Source: Streptomyces sp. NBC_00094 (lineage in GTDB: Bacteria > Actinomycetota > Actinomycetes > Streptomycetales > Streptomycetaceae). Taken from it: a stretch of DNA of 64,000 bases. The position numbers and the translations under genes were made by a program. The number at the start of each line of letters is the position of its first letter. Position 1 is the first letter of the stretch. The notes beneath the pieces are model-generated. The model saw only the letters and a program-made list of their open reading frames with translations. It had not been told where the DNA came from and made no database searches. This document shows positions 17,683 through 25,533 of this stretch, piece after piece. Location: assembly GCF_026343125.1 (NCBI RefSeq), contig NZ_JAPEMB010000001.1, forward strand, positions 6,019,501-6,083,500, written 5' to 3'.

Positions 17683-17763
17683 GCCTCAAAGGTCGACTGA
17701 ATTCCGCTTCCGCTTCCATTCCGCTTCTCTTTCGTTGACGATTCCGTTTCGCCCGCGGCGCCG

Positions 17764-17779
17764 CACCGTATTCACGGTG
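17764..17779. promoter_or_regulatory. Short palindrome upstream of the maleate isomerase-like gene
   Basis: The 221-base spacer before the next gene is less G+C-rich than its surroundings. It contains the hairpin caccgt-attc-acggtg, and a second inverted repeat (ccgcatttc ... gaaatgcgg, about 17789-17821). Either could be an operator for the YCII-LuxR protein or a transcript hairpin; this is inference. Confidence 0.35.
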
Positions 17780-17903
17780 TGGCGCCGTCCGCATTTCCGT
17801 GACCGGGCAGCTGAAATGCGGGTGCGGAATCCCGTATCGATGGAGTGGATGTTGCGCCCGTACGGTGGAGGTATTGGCAACGACGGATGGGAGAGACTCC
17901 TTC

Positions 17904-18662
17904 ATGGCTCTGCATTCGGCGCCGCGGCTCGGCGTGGTGGTTCCTTCGGGAAACGCCGCGGCCGAACCCGAGATCGGCAGCCTTGTCAGTCCCGCATTCA
18001 ATGTCCATACCTCGCGATTCCCGGTACTCCCCGGAAATGACCTCCGCGGCCGCCTGGAGAAGTACAACGACGTGCTCCCCGAGGTGCTGGGGAATTTCGG
18101 CGGACTGCGTCTCGACGCCGCCGTCGTCTCCTGCACCGGATCCCATTACCTCCTGACGCCCGAGGGCGACCAGGCCCTCTGCGCGGAGCTCTCCGAGCGC
18201 GTCGGGGCCCCCGTACGGTCCGCCGCGCTGGCCATCCTCGACACTGCGCGCGCCGTGGGCGCCGAGCGGCTGGTCCTGATCTCGCCGTACGAGCCCTGGC
18301 TCACCGAACTCTCCCGGGCCTACTGGGAGTCGGCCGGCCTCACGGTCGACCGGGTGGTCAAGGTCCGGGCCGGCGCCCGCTTCTCCCCGTACGACGTGAC
18401 CACCGACCAACTCGTCGCGCAGGTACGGGAGGCCGAACTGCCCGAGGACGCGACGCTGTTGTTCACCGGGACCGGCATGTTCACCTTCGACGCCCTCACC
18501 GAGCTCGGGCGGGACAGTGGGCAGACCCTGCTCACCTCCAACCTGGCGAGTGCCTGGTGGGCCCGGGACGTCCTCGGGATCCCGGCGGAGGGCCCGGACG
18601 CCCACCCGCTGCTCCGGAGGCTGGCGGAGCGCACCGGCGCCGCCGCGGCGGCGTCGTCGTGA
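17904..18662 (+). CDS. Maleate isomerase / arylmalonate decarboxylase-like protein
   Basis: A 252-residue Asp/Glu-racemase-superfamily protein. The ATG at 17904 follows gggagag; the open frame before it has no coding character. It starts RLGVVVPSGNAAAEPEIG, as in the maleate cis-trans isomerase and AMDase group. The first catalytic cysteine is present (Cys77 in VVSCTGSHYLL). At the second site the family Cys is replaced by Gly189 (LLFTGTGMFTFDAL). That is the reverse of natural AMDase, which keeps only the second Cys. A cofactor-free racemase or decarboxylase acting on a small acid is likely. Its stop overlaps the next start (GTGA). Confidence 0.78.
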   Translation: MALHSAPRLGVVVPSGNAAAEPEIGSLVSPAFNVHTSRFPVLPGNDLRGRLEKYNDVLPEVLGNFGGLRLDAAVVSCTGSHYLLTPEGDQALCAELSERVGAPVRSAALAILDTARAVGAERLVLISPYEPWLTELSRAYWESAGLTVDRVVKVRAGARFSPYDVTTDQLVAQVREAELPEDATLLFTGTGMFTFDALTELGRDSGQTLLTSNLASAWWARDVLGIPAEGPDAHPLLRRLAERTGAAAAASS

Positions 18663-19912
18663 GCGGCGGCCATACCGGCGCCCGCGATCCGGTCGCCGTC
18701 GTCGGCGCCGGCCCCGTGGGCCTGACCGCCGCGCTCGTCCTCGCCCGCGCAGGAGTGCCGGTGACGGTCCTGGAGTCCAGGGTCGGGCTCGCCACCGAGT
18801 CCCGCGCCTCCACCTTCCACCCGGCCACCCTCGACCTCCTCGACGAGCTCGGCGTCGCCTCGGGCCTGCGCCGCCAGGGTCGTACGGTCGACCGCGTCCA
18901 ATGGCGCGACCTGGACGGCGGGATCCACGCCGAGCTGGACTACGCCCTGCTCGCCGGACACACCGGCCACCCCTACCGACTCCACGTCGAACAGGCCCGG
19001 CTCACCCCGCTGTTGCTCGCCGAGCTGACCGCGACCGGCCTCGCCGACGTACGGTTCGGGGCCACCGTCACGGGAGCCGAGCAGACCGGCCTCGGCGTGC
19101 GGTTGCGCATCGAGGACGCGGCGGGGCGCGGCACCCGCTCCCACCACCCGTACGTCCTGGCCGCCGACGGCAGCCGGAGCGGGCTGCGCGAACTCGCCGG
19201 CCTCCCCGGCACCGCCGAGGAGTATCCGGACTACGCGCTCCGCGTCGTCACCGAGGTGCCGCTCGACGAACTGGTGCCCGGACTCGCCCCTTTGGCGTAC
19301 GTCCGCGATCCCCGGGCCTCGTTCAGCGCGCTCGGGATGCCCGACCACTGGCGGCTGATCTTCCGGATCCCGCGCGGTGTGGCGCGGGACCGGGTGCTCA
19401 CGCCCGACGCCGTGCGGGCCAGGGTCGAGCAGGCCCTGCCGGGCGCCGCCGGACGCGCCGTACGCGTGACCGACGCGCACACGTACCGTCTCGCGCGCTT
19501 CCTGCTGCCCCGGTACCGGGCCGGCCGGATCCTGTTCGCCGGCGACGCGGCCCATCTGACGTCCACCGCGGGCGGCCTGAACATGAACTGCGGGATCCAT
19601 GACGCGGTGGAGACCGGCCGCGCCCTCGCCGCCATTCTGCGCGAGGGCGCCCCGGACGAGAGCCCGCTCGACGCGGCCCTTGAACGGCGGCGCTCCGTCG
19701 TCGAGTCGGCGGTCATCCCGCGCAGCGAGGCCCGGACGGCCGGGCTCGACGACCCCGCCGAACTCCCCGCTCGGATCGCCTCCTTGCGGCGCACCGCCGC
19801 CGACCCCCGCTCCGCCACCGACTACCTGCTCAAGGCATCACTTCTCGACGTCGCACCACGACCCCTGAAAGGTGACGCACATGCGGATCTGGTTTCACAA
19901 GCACACCGTTGA
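18659..19912 (+). CDS. FAD-dependent monooxygenase (class A, TfdB/PheA type)
   Basis: A 417-residue flavoprotein hydroxylase. The GTG start overlaps the previous stop (GTGA). It has the Rossmann motif VAVVGAGPVGLTAALVLARAG with the following acidic strand end (VLESR), the DG motif in VLAADGSRSGLREL, and the GD motif RILFAGDAAHLTSTAGGLNMNCG, which binds the FAD ribityl chain. This single-component family uses NAD(P)H and O2 to hydroxylate aromatic or enolic rings. In this cluster a pyrrole or cyclic enol substrate is possible. The last 32 bases overlap the next gene, another sign of tight coupling. Confidence 0.88.
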   Translation: MSGGHTGARDPVAVVGAGPVGLTAALVLARAGVPVTVLESRVGLATESRASTFHPATLDLLDELGVASGLRRQGRTVDRVQWRDLDGGIHAELDYALLAGHTGHPYRLHVEQARLTPLLLAELTATGLADVRFGATVTGAEQTGLGVRLRIEDAAGRGTRSHHPYVLAADGSRSGLRELAGLPGTAEEYPDYALRVVTEVPLDELVPGLAPLAYVRDPRASFSALGMPDHWRLIFRIPRGVARDRVLTPDAVRARVEQALPGAAGRAVRVTDAHTYRLARFLLPRYRAGRILFAGDAAHLTSTAGGLNMNCGIHDAVETGRALAAILREGAPDESPLDAALERRRSVVESAVIPRSEARTAGLDDPAELPARIASLRRTAADPRSATDYLLKASLLDVAPRPLKGDAHADLVSQAHR

Positions 19913-20681
19913 GGGACGGCTCCCGCTGCTCGACCAGTGGTACCGGGAACACCTCGACGCGATCGCCGCGCCCGGCACCACCGTCGACATCAAGACCCTG
20001 CCGGCCGACACGTACCCCGACCGCACCCCCTTCGGCCTGGTCGGCCACCACTCCGCCCAGGTGCTCTTCAGCCGCCACTTCTCCGAGTCGGCGCTCGTCG
20101 CGGAGCGGGAGGGGTACGACGCCTGGGTGATCGCCGCGGGCCAGGACCCCGGTCTGCGCGACGCCCGCCACCTCGCCTCGATCCCCACCCTCGGCTACGG
20201 AGAGACGGCCTTCTTCCTCTCGGCGCTCACCGGGCAGCGCTTCGGCGTCCTCGGCTTCATGCCGCCCCTGGAGGAGCCCATCCGGGCCAACATCCGCCAG
20301 TACCGTCTGGAGTCCTCGCTGAGCTCCTACGAGGTCGTGCCGGGCGGCTGGGACTCCGTGCACCGTTCCCTGGAAGGGGACTTCGACGAGTTCGTCGAGG
20401 TGTACTCGGCCGCCGCCCTGCGGGCCGCCAAGGCCGGGGCCGAGGTCATCATCCCCGCCGAGGGCATCCCCAACGAGATCCTCTGGCACCTCGGCATCCA
20501 CGAACTGCACGGACTGCCCGTGATCGACCCGGCAGGACTCGCCGTGAAGCTCGCCGAAACCCTCGTCCAGCTGGGCGAGTTGAAGCTCTTCCAGCGCAGC
20601 GGACACGGCTACTGGTTCAGCCGCCCCGACGAACCCGTCGCCAAGCACCTGGAGCAGGTGTTCCTCGGCTCGGCGCTCTAG
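19881..20681 (+). CDS. Asp/Glu racemase-fold protein lacking catalytic cysteines
   Basis: A 266-residue protein of the hydantoin-racemase-like branch of the Asp/Glu racemase superfamily. The ATG at 19881 has gaaagg upstream and lies inside the end of the monooxygenase gene. The fold-defining segment before the first catalytic position reads WVIAAGQDPGLRDAR, where active members have Cys at Ala86. The second half reads VIIPAEGIPNE, where they have Cys at Ala193. With both cysteines gone it is not a two-base racemase. It may be a lyase, a decarboxylase or a binding protein. It is the second member of this superfamily in the same operon. Confidence 0.72.
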   Translation: MRIWFHKHTVEGRLPLLDQWYREHLDAIAAPGTTVDIKTLPADTYPDRTPFGLVGHHSAQVLFSRHFSESALVAEREGYDAWVIAAGQDPGLRDARHLASIPTLGYGETAFFLSALTGQRFGVLGFMPPLEEPIRANIRQYRLESSLSSYEVVPGGWDSVHRSLEGDFDEFVEVYSAAALRAAKAGAEVIIPAEGIPNEILWHLGIHELHGLPVIDPAGLAVKLAETLVQLGELKLFQRSGHGYWFSRPDEPVAKHLEQVFLGSAL

Positions 20682-20689
20682 GAGATGCC

Positions 20690-21001
20690 GTGTCCGCCCC
20701 GCCCGCCCTCGCGACGGGCCCGGACCACCACCCGCACGCCGGCCCGTATCCCGGCACCGGCCCGTACCTCGGCAACGGTCCGTACCACCGCCCCGGCCCG
20801 TATCCCGGCACCGGCCCGTACCTCGGCAACGGTCCGTACCACCGCCCCGGCCCGTATCCCGGCACCGGCCCGTATCCCGGCACTGGTCCGTACCCCGTCA
20901 CCGGTCCGTGCCCCCGCACCGGCCCGTACCCCCACGGTCATGCACCGCACCCGCCTTCGTACTCGCACGCCGCCACGCCCTCAAGGGAGTCACGCTCATG
21001 A
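20690..21001 (+). CDS. Gly-Pro-Tyr repeat protein, 103 residues, unknown function
   Basis: Small frame with a GTG start behind taggag, the ribosome site overlapping the upstream stop. Its TGA overlaps the hemB ATG (ATGA), so both junctions look like those of a real operon member. After SAPPALATG the protein is a tandem array of GPYPGTG, GPYLGNG and GPYHRP blocks (an 18-residue unit occurring twice, then 6-residue units). It ends in a His/Pro/Ser-rich tail. No transmembrane or signal segment is seen. It could be an intrinsically disordered scaffold, a precursor peptide, or a spurious frame through a DNA repeat; the coupling favours translation. No family is recognised. Confidence 0.5.
   Translation: MSAPPALATGPDHHPHAGPYPGTGPYLGNGPYHRPGPYPGTGPYLGNGPYHRPGPYPGTGPYPGTGPYPVTGPCPRTGPYPHGHAPHPPSYSHAATPSRESRS
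20741..20937. repeat. 54-base tandem repeat inside the GPY-repeat gene
   Basis: Two near-identical 54-base units begin at 20741 and 20795. They are followed from 20849 by diverging 18-base subunits (ggcccgtatcccggcacc type). All periods are multiples of three, so the coding frame is kept. Confidence 0.9.
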
Positions 21002-22017
21002 CGTACGACGCCTACGGCCGCAACACCGCGGCCACCGACCCCGCCGCCCCCTACTACCGCCCGCGCCGGCTGCGCCGCACGCCCGCGCTGCGGCGCTTCG
21101 CCGCCGAGACCCGCGTCGGCCCCGCCAACCTCGTCCAGCCCCTCTTCCTCCGCGAGGGCCTCACCGAGCCGCGGGAGATCTCCTCCATGCCGGGCGTCTT
21201 CCAGCACACCCGCGACACCCTCCGCAAGGCCGCCGCCGAGGCGGTCGCCAACGGGGTCGGCGGGCTCATCCTCTTCGGCATCCCCGAGCACAAGGACCCG
21301 ACCGGCACCGGCGCCGTCGACCCGGACGGCATCCTCCAGGTCGCCCTCCGTGACGTCGTCGCCGAGGTCGGCGACTCCACCGTGATCATCGGCGACATCA
21401 ACCTCGACGAGTACACCGACCACGGCCACACCGGAGTCCTCGACGCCCACGGCGACGTCGACAACGACGCCAGCATCGAGCTGTACGCACAGGCCGCCGT
21501 GGTCCAGGCCGACGCCGGCGCCCAGATCGTCGCCCCCAGCGGCATGATGGACGGCCAGGTCCGGCGTATCCGCGAGGCACTCGACCAGGCCGGCCACCAG
21601 TCCGTGGCCATCCTGGGCTACTCCGCCAAGTACGCCTCGCACTTCTACGGCCCCTTCCGGGACGCCGTCGAGTCCACCCTGCGCGGCGACCGCAAGGGCT
21701 ACCAGCAGTTCCCCGGCAACATCCGCGAATCCCTCCTGGAGGTCTCGCTGGACGTCGCCGAGGGCGCCGACCTGGTCATGGTCAAGCCCGCCCTCGCCTA
21801 CCTCGACATCGTCCGGCTCATCGCGGACCACGTGCAGGTCCCCGTCGCGGCCTACCAGGTCTCCGGCGAGTACTCGATGGTCGAGGCCGCGGCGGCCAAG
21901 GGCTGGATCGACAGGGAGCAGGTCGTCCGCGAGAGCCTCGCCTCCATCCACCGCGCGGGCGCCACGCAGATCATCACCTACTGGGCCTCCGAGTTCGCCC
22001 AGAGCCTGGACCGGTGA
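20998..22017 (+). CDS. hemB: Delta-aminolevulinic acid dehydratase (porphobilinogen synthase), divergent
   Basis: A 339-residue HemB: condenses two 5-aminolevulinate molecules to porphobilinogen. The ATG at 20998 follows aagggag and overlaps the stop of the GPY gene. Both Schiff-base lysines are present (Lys211 in YSAKYASHFYGPF, Lys263 in MVKPALAYLD). The metal site normally reads Cys-x-Cys-x7-Cys, or keeps part of it. Here these positions are Asn135, Asp137 and Thr145 in DINLDEYTDHGHTG, so no active-site cysteine remains. That implies a Mg-type or metal-independent enzyme. It is followed by hemA after 4 bases, unlike the usual streptomycete hemA-hemC-hemD-hemB order. Confidence 0.93.
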   Translation: MTYDAYGRNTAATDPAAPYYRPRRLRRTPALRRFAAETRVGPANLVQPLFLREGLTEPREISSMPGVFQHTRDTLRKAAAEAVANGVGGLILFGIPEHKDPTGTGAVDPDGILQVALRDVVAEVGDSTVIIGDINLDEYTDHGHTGVLDAHGDVDNDASIELYAQAAVVQADAGAQIVAPSGMMDGQVRRIREALDQAGHQSVAILGYSAKYASHFYGPFRDAVESTLRGDRKGYQQFPGNIRESLLEVSLDVAEGADLVMVKPALAYLDIVRLIADHVQVPVAAYQVSGEYSMVEAAAAKGWIDREQVVRESLASIHRAGATQIITYWASEFAQSLDR

Positions 22018-22021
22018 CCCG

Positions 22022-23446
22022 GTGACCTCGTCCGCCTCCATGCTGGTCCTCGGCATCAGCCACGCCAGCGCCCCGCTCGACCTCCTGGAGAGACTCGCCG
22101 GCACCGACCGGCCCGCCGAGGACCTCGTCTCCGACGTGACCTCCGTCGACGGCATCGACGCAGCCGTCGTCGTCTCCACCTGCAACCGCCTGGAGATCTA
22201 CGCCGAAACCCGGAACTCCACCTCCGACCCCGGCGAACTGGGCCACCTCGGCGCACTGTTCGCCCGGCACACCGGCGTCGACCGCGAGGAGATCGCCCCG
22301 CACCTCTACAGCCATCGCGCCGACGGAGCCGTACGCCACCTCTTCGCCGTGGCCTCCGGCCTCGAATCCGTCGTCGTGGGCGAGGACCAGATCCTGGGCC
22401 AGGTCAAACTCGGCCTGGAGCGGTCCCAGCGGCTCGACCGGACCGGCGGGGTCCTCGCCAAGGCCGTCCAGACCGCGTTGCGGGTCGGCAAGCGGGCCCG
22501 TAACGAGACCGGGCTCAACGAGGCGGGCCGCTCGCTCGCCACCGCCGGACTCGCCTTCTTCGAGCGCCGGGTCGGCTCCCTCCACGGCAAGACCGCCCTG
22601 GTCATCGGCGCCGGCGCCTTCGCCGGCGTGGTCGTCGCCGCGCTCCGCCGCTCCGGACTCGACCGGGTGCACGTCGCCAACCGGACCCCCGACAAGGCCC
22701 AGCGCCTCGCGGACACCACCGGGGGAGTGGGGTACGCCCTGGAGGACGTGCCCCGACTGCTCGCCGAGGTGGACGTGGTCGTCGGCGCGACCGCCGCCAC
22801 CGGGCACCTCGTCACCGCCCGGCACGTCGAGGAGGCGCTCGCCGCCCGGGACGGCCGCGAGCTGTTCCTGCTCGACCTGTCACTGCCGCACAACATCGCG
22901 CCCGGCGCGGCACAGCTGCCCGGCGTCACCTTCGTCGACCTGCGGCGGATCGCGGAGGAGGGCCAGGAGGACGAGATCTCGACGGCCAGCGTCCAGGCCG
23001 CGCACGAGCTGGTCGACGCGGAGGTCGAGCAGTTCCGCACGGGTCTGCGGCTCGCCGGCGCCAAGCCGGTCCTCACCGCGCTGCGTACGGCGGCGTCCGA
23101 GGCCGCCGAGGTCGAACTCGACCGACTCGTACGCCGGTTGGAGGGGCTCGACGGAGCGGCCCGACAGGAGATCGGCCGCAGCGTGCGCCGGATCGTCGAC
23201 AAGGTCCTGCACCAGCCGACCGTCCTGGTACGGGAGTTGGCCGCCGACCCGGACGGAGCCCGGCACATCGCCGCCTTCACCCGCCTCTTCGCCACCGCCG
23301 AGAGCGCCGGCACGAACGAAGGGAACGACACCAACAGCAGCGTGAACAGCGCGAACGCCATTGACGCCACGAGCGACACGAATACCACGAACACCACGAA
23401 CGCCACGAACGCCACGAACAAGAAGAAGATCGAGGCCATCGCATGA
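22022..23446 (+). CDS. hemA: Glutamyl-tRNA reductase
   Basis: A 474-residue HemA: reduces glutamyl-tRNA with NADPH to glutamate-1-semialdehyde, the committing step of the C5 pathway. The GTG start lies 4 bases after hemB; an ATG six codons later is possible. The catalytic cysteine is Cys54 in VVSTCNRLEIY. GEDQILGQVK and the NADPH-binding VIGAGAFAGVVVAAL are present. The C-terminal dimerisation helices end near residue 430. The last about 40 residues are an Asn/Thr-rich tail (NTTNTTNATNATN) encoded by a 9-base-like repeat of lower G+C, unlike the rest of the gene. Its stop overlaps the start of the CoA ligase. Confidence 0.94.
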   Translation: MTSSASMLVLGISHASAPLDLLERLAGTDRPAEDLVSDVTSVDGIDAAVVVSTCNRLEIYAETRNSTSDPGELGHLGALFARHTGVDREEIAPHLYSHRADGAVRHLFAVASGLESVVVGEDQILGQVKLGLERSQRLDRTGGVLAKAVQTALRVGKRARNETGLNEAGRSLATAGLAFFERRVGSLHGKTALVIGAGAFAGVVVAALRRSGLDRVHVANRTPDKAQRLADTTGGVGYALEDVPRLLAEVDVVVGATAATGHLVTARHVEEALAARDGRELFLLDLSLPHNIAPGAAQLPGVTFVDLRRIAEEGQEDEISTASVQAAHELVDAEVEQFRTGLRLAGAKPVLTALRTAASEAAEVELDRLVRRLEGLDGAARQEIGRSVRRIVDKVLHQPTVLVRELAADPDGARHIAAFTRLFATAESAGTNEGNDTNSSVNSANAIDATSDTNTTNTTNATNATNKKKIEAIA

Positions 23447-25533
23447 GTGACATCTCGGCTCTCTGGGAAGCCGAATCCATCGCCGTCATCGGCGCCAGCG
23501 AGCGCCCCGGCGCCCTGGGCCGCAAGCCGCTCGACTACCTCCTCCGGTACGGCTACAAGGGCCGCATCCTGCCGGTCAACCCGCGCTCCCCGGAGATCCT
23601 CGGCGTCCCCGCGTACCCCAGCGTGAAGGACGCCCCCGGCCCCGTCGACCTGGCGCTGATCATGGTGTCCGCCGAGCGCGTCCCCGGCGCCGTCGACGAC
23701 TGCGTGGCCGCCGGCGTCAAGCTCGCCGTCATCGCCTCCTCCGGCTTCGCCGAGACCGGGGAGGAGGGCGCCCGCCTCCAGGCGGAGGTGGTCGCCAAGG
23801 CCCGCGCCGGGGGCCTGCGGATCATCGGCCCCAACTGCATCGGGGCCGTCGGATACGAGAACCGGGTCCTCGCCACCTTCAGCCCGCTCTTCGGCGCCGA
23901 GTCCGTACCCTTCGAGCCCGGAACCCTCGCCTTCGTCAGCCAGAGCGGCGCCCTCGGCTTCGGCGCCGCCAGCCTCGCCCTGGAGCGGGGCCTGCGCCCC
24001 GGCTGGGTCGTCAGCACCGGTAACGACGCCGACGTCACCGCGCTCGAAGTGCTCCGCGAGCTCTCCGCCGTCCCCGAAGTCACCGGCCTCCTCGGCTACT
24101 TGGAGGACACCCCGGACATCGGGACGCTCCGTGAGCTGGCCGGCTCCGGAAAGCCCGTCGCCCTGCTCAAGTCGGGCCGTACGGAGGCGGGCGGCCGCGC
24201 GGCCGCCTCGCACACCGGAGCTCTCGCCACCGACGACCGCGTCCTGGACGCCGCCCTGCGCGGCCTCGGCATCGTCCGCGTCGACGACATCGACGAACTC
24301 CTCGACGTGGCCCGGGTCTTCGAGTCCGAGCGACGCCCCACCGGCAACCGCGTCGCCGTCGTCACCACCTCCGGCGGCTCCGGCATCCTCGCCGCCGACG
24401 CGGTCGAGGCACACGGTCTGGAGCTCAGCGCCCTGGAGCCCCGCAGCAAGGAGGCGCTCGCCGAGATCGTCCCCGCCTTCGGGGCGATCGACAACCCGGT
24501 CGACATCACGGCCACGGTCCTCAGCGACCCCTCGCTCTTCGACCGCTCCCTGGACGTCCTGATCGCCGACGACACCGTCGACATCATCGTCGCCGCCTTC
24601 TGCGTGATGGCCGGACCCGACGTCGAGAAGGCCGTCAACGCCCTCTCCCGGGCCGCCGAGAAGGGCGGCAAGCCCATCCTCGTCGCCCGCACCGGCGCCG
24701 ACTTCCTCGCCCCCGACGCGCCGCGCGACCTGCGCGAGGCCGGCCTCCCCGAATACCCGACGCCGGCGCGCGCCCTGCGGGCAGCCGCCGCCCTGTGGGA
24801 GGTCAGCCGCCCCCGTACGCTCCCGGACGCGCCGCGCCCCGGAACGGTGTCCGGACCCGGGGCGGGGGCCACGGAGCCCGAGCTCAAGCAGCTGCTCGCC
24901 GAGGCCGGGATCGCCGTGCCGAAGGGCCGGATCGCCGCCGACGCCGAGGACGCGGCGCGGGCCGTGACCGAGGTAGGCGGTACGGCGGTGCTCAAGGCCG
25001 TCGTACCCGGGCTGCTCCACAAGACGGAGGCGGGCGGCGTCGAGATCGGCGTCACCGTCGCCACCGCGCCCGAGGTCTTCGCCCGGCTCGCCGCACTCGG
25101 TGGCCAGGTGCTCGTCGAGGAACTGATCGGTGACGGAGTCGAGTTGATCGTGGGCGTACGGTCGACGGACCTGGGTCCGGTCCTCACCGCCGGCCTCGGC
25201 GGGATCTTCACCGAGGTCCTCGACGACGTCGGCCACCGGCTCCTGCCGCTGGCCCCGGGCGAGGGCGCGGACCTCCTCGCGGGGCTGCGCGGCGCGAAGC
25301 TCCTCACCGGCAGCCGCGGCCGGGCCGCCGTCGACATCGAGGCCGCCGCCGCGCTGCTGCACCAGGTCGGCGAACTGGTCCAGGACTGGCCGCCCGGCTT
25401 CGAGCTGGACCTCAACCCCGTACGCGTACGGCAGCGGGGAGCGGTCGTCCTGGACGCCGCGCTCAGTGTCGATGCCGCGCTCGGCGTCGACCCCGCGGTC
25501 GGCGTCGACGCCGCCCGGGCGGCGGTCCGATGA
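23443..25533 (+). CDS. ADP-forming acyl-CoA synthetase (acetate-CoA ligase type)
   Basis: A 696-residue single-chain ADP-forming CoA ligase. Domain order: CoA-binding Rossmann domain (about 1-130, SIAVIGASERPGALGRKPL), two succinyl-CoA-ligase-like domains with the phospho-histidine in AASHTGALATDD, and a C-terminal ATP-grasp domain from about 480 (ELKQLLAEAGIAVPKGRIA...HKTEAGGVEIGV). It makes an acyl-CoA from an acid, ATP and CoA through a phospho-His. It is coupled by ATGA overlaps to both hemA and hemL. Its place between the two enzymes that make 5-aminolevulinate suggests that the acid could be 5-aminolevulinate or a derivative; that is inference. Confidence 0.9.
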   Translation: MSDISALWEAESIAVIGASERPGALGRKPLDYLLRYGYKGRILPVNPRSPEILGVPAYPSVKDAPGPVDLALIMVSAERVPGAVDDCVAAGVKLAVIASSGFAETGEEGARLQAEVVAKARAGGLRIIGPNCIGAVGYENRVLATFSPLFGAESVPFEPGTLAFVSQSGALGFGAASLALERGLRPGWVVSTGNDADVTALEVLRELSAVPEVTGLLGYLEDTPDIGTLRELAGSGKPVALLKSGRTEAGGRAAASHTGALATDDRVLDAALRGLGIVRVDDIDELLDVARVFESERRPTGNRVAVVTTSGGSGILAADAVEAHGLELSALEPRSKEALAEIVPAFGAIDNPVDITATVLSDPSLFDRSLDVLIADDTVDIIVAAFCVMAGPDVEKAVNALSRAAEKGGKPILVARTGADFLAPDAPRDLREAGLPEYPTPARALRAAAALWEVSRPRTLPDAPRPGTVSGPGAGATEPELKQLLAEAGIAVPKGRIAADAEDAARAVTEVGGTAVLKAVVPGLLHKTEAGGVEIGVTVATAPEVFARLAALGGQVLVEELIGDGVELIVGVRSTDLGPVLTAGLGGIFTEVLDDVGHRLLPLAPGEGADLLAGLRGAKLLTGSRGRAAVDIEAAAALLHQVGELVQDWPPGFELDLNPVRVRQRGAVVLDAALSVDAALGVDPAVGVDAARAAVR

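Noticed and set aside
20690..21001. Confident RiPP precursor call
   Set aside because: No leader/core boundary, recognised modifying enzyme or protease is visible; kept only as a repeat protein of unknown role.
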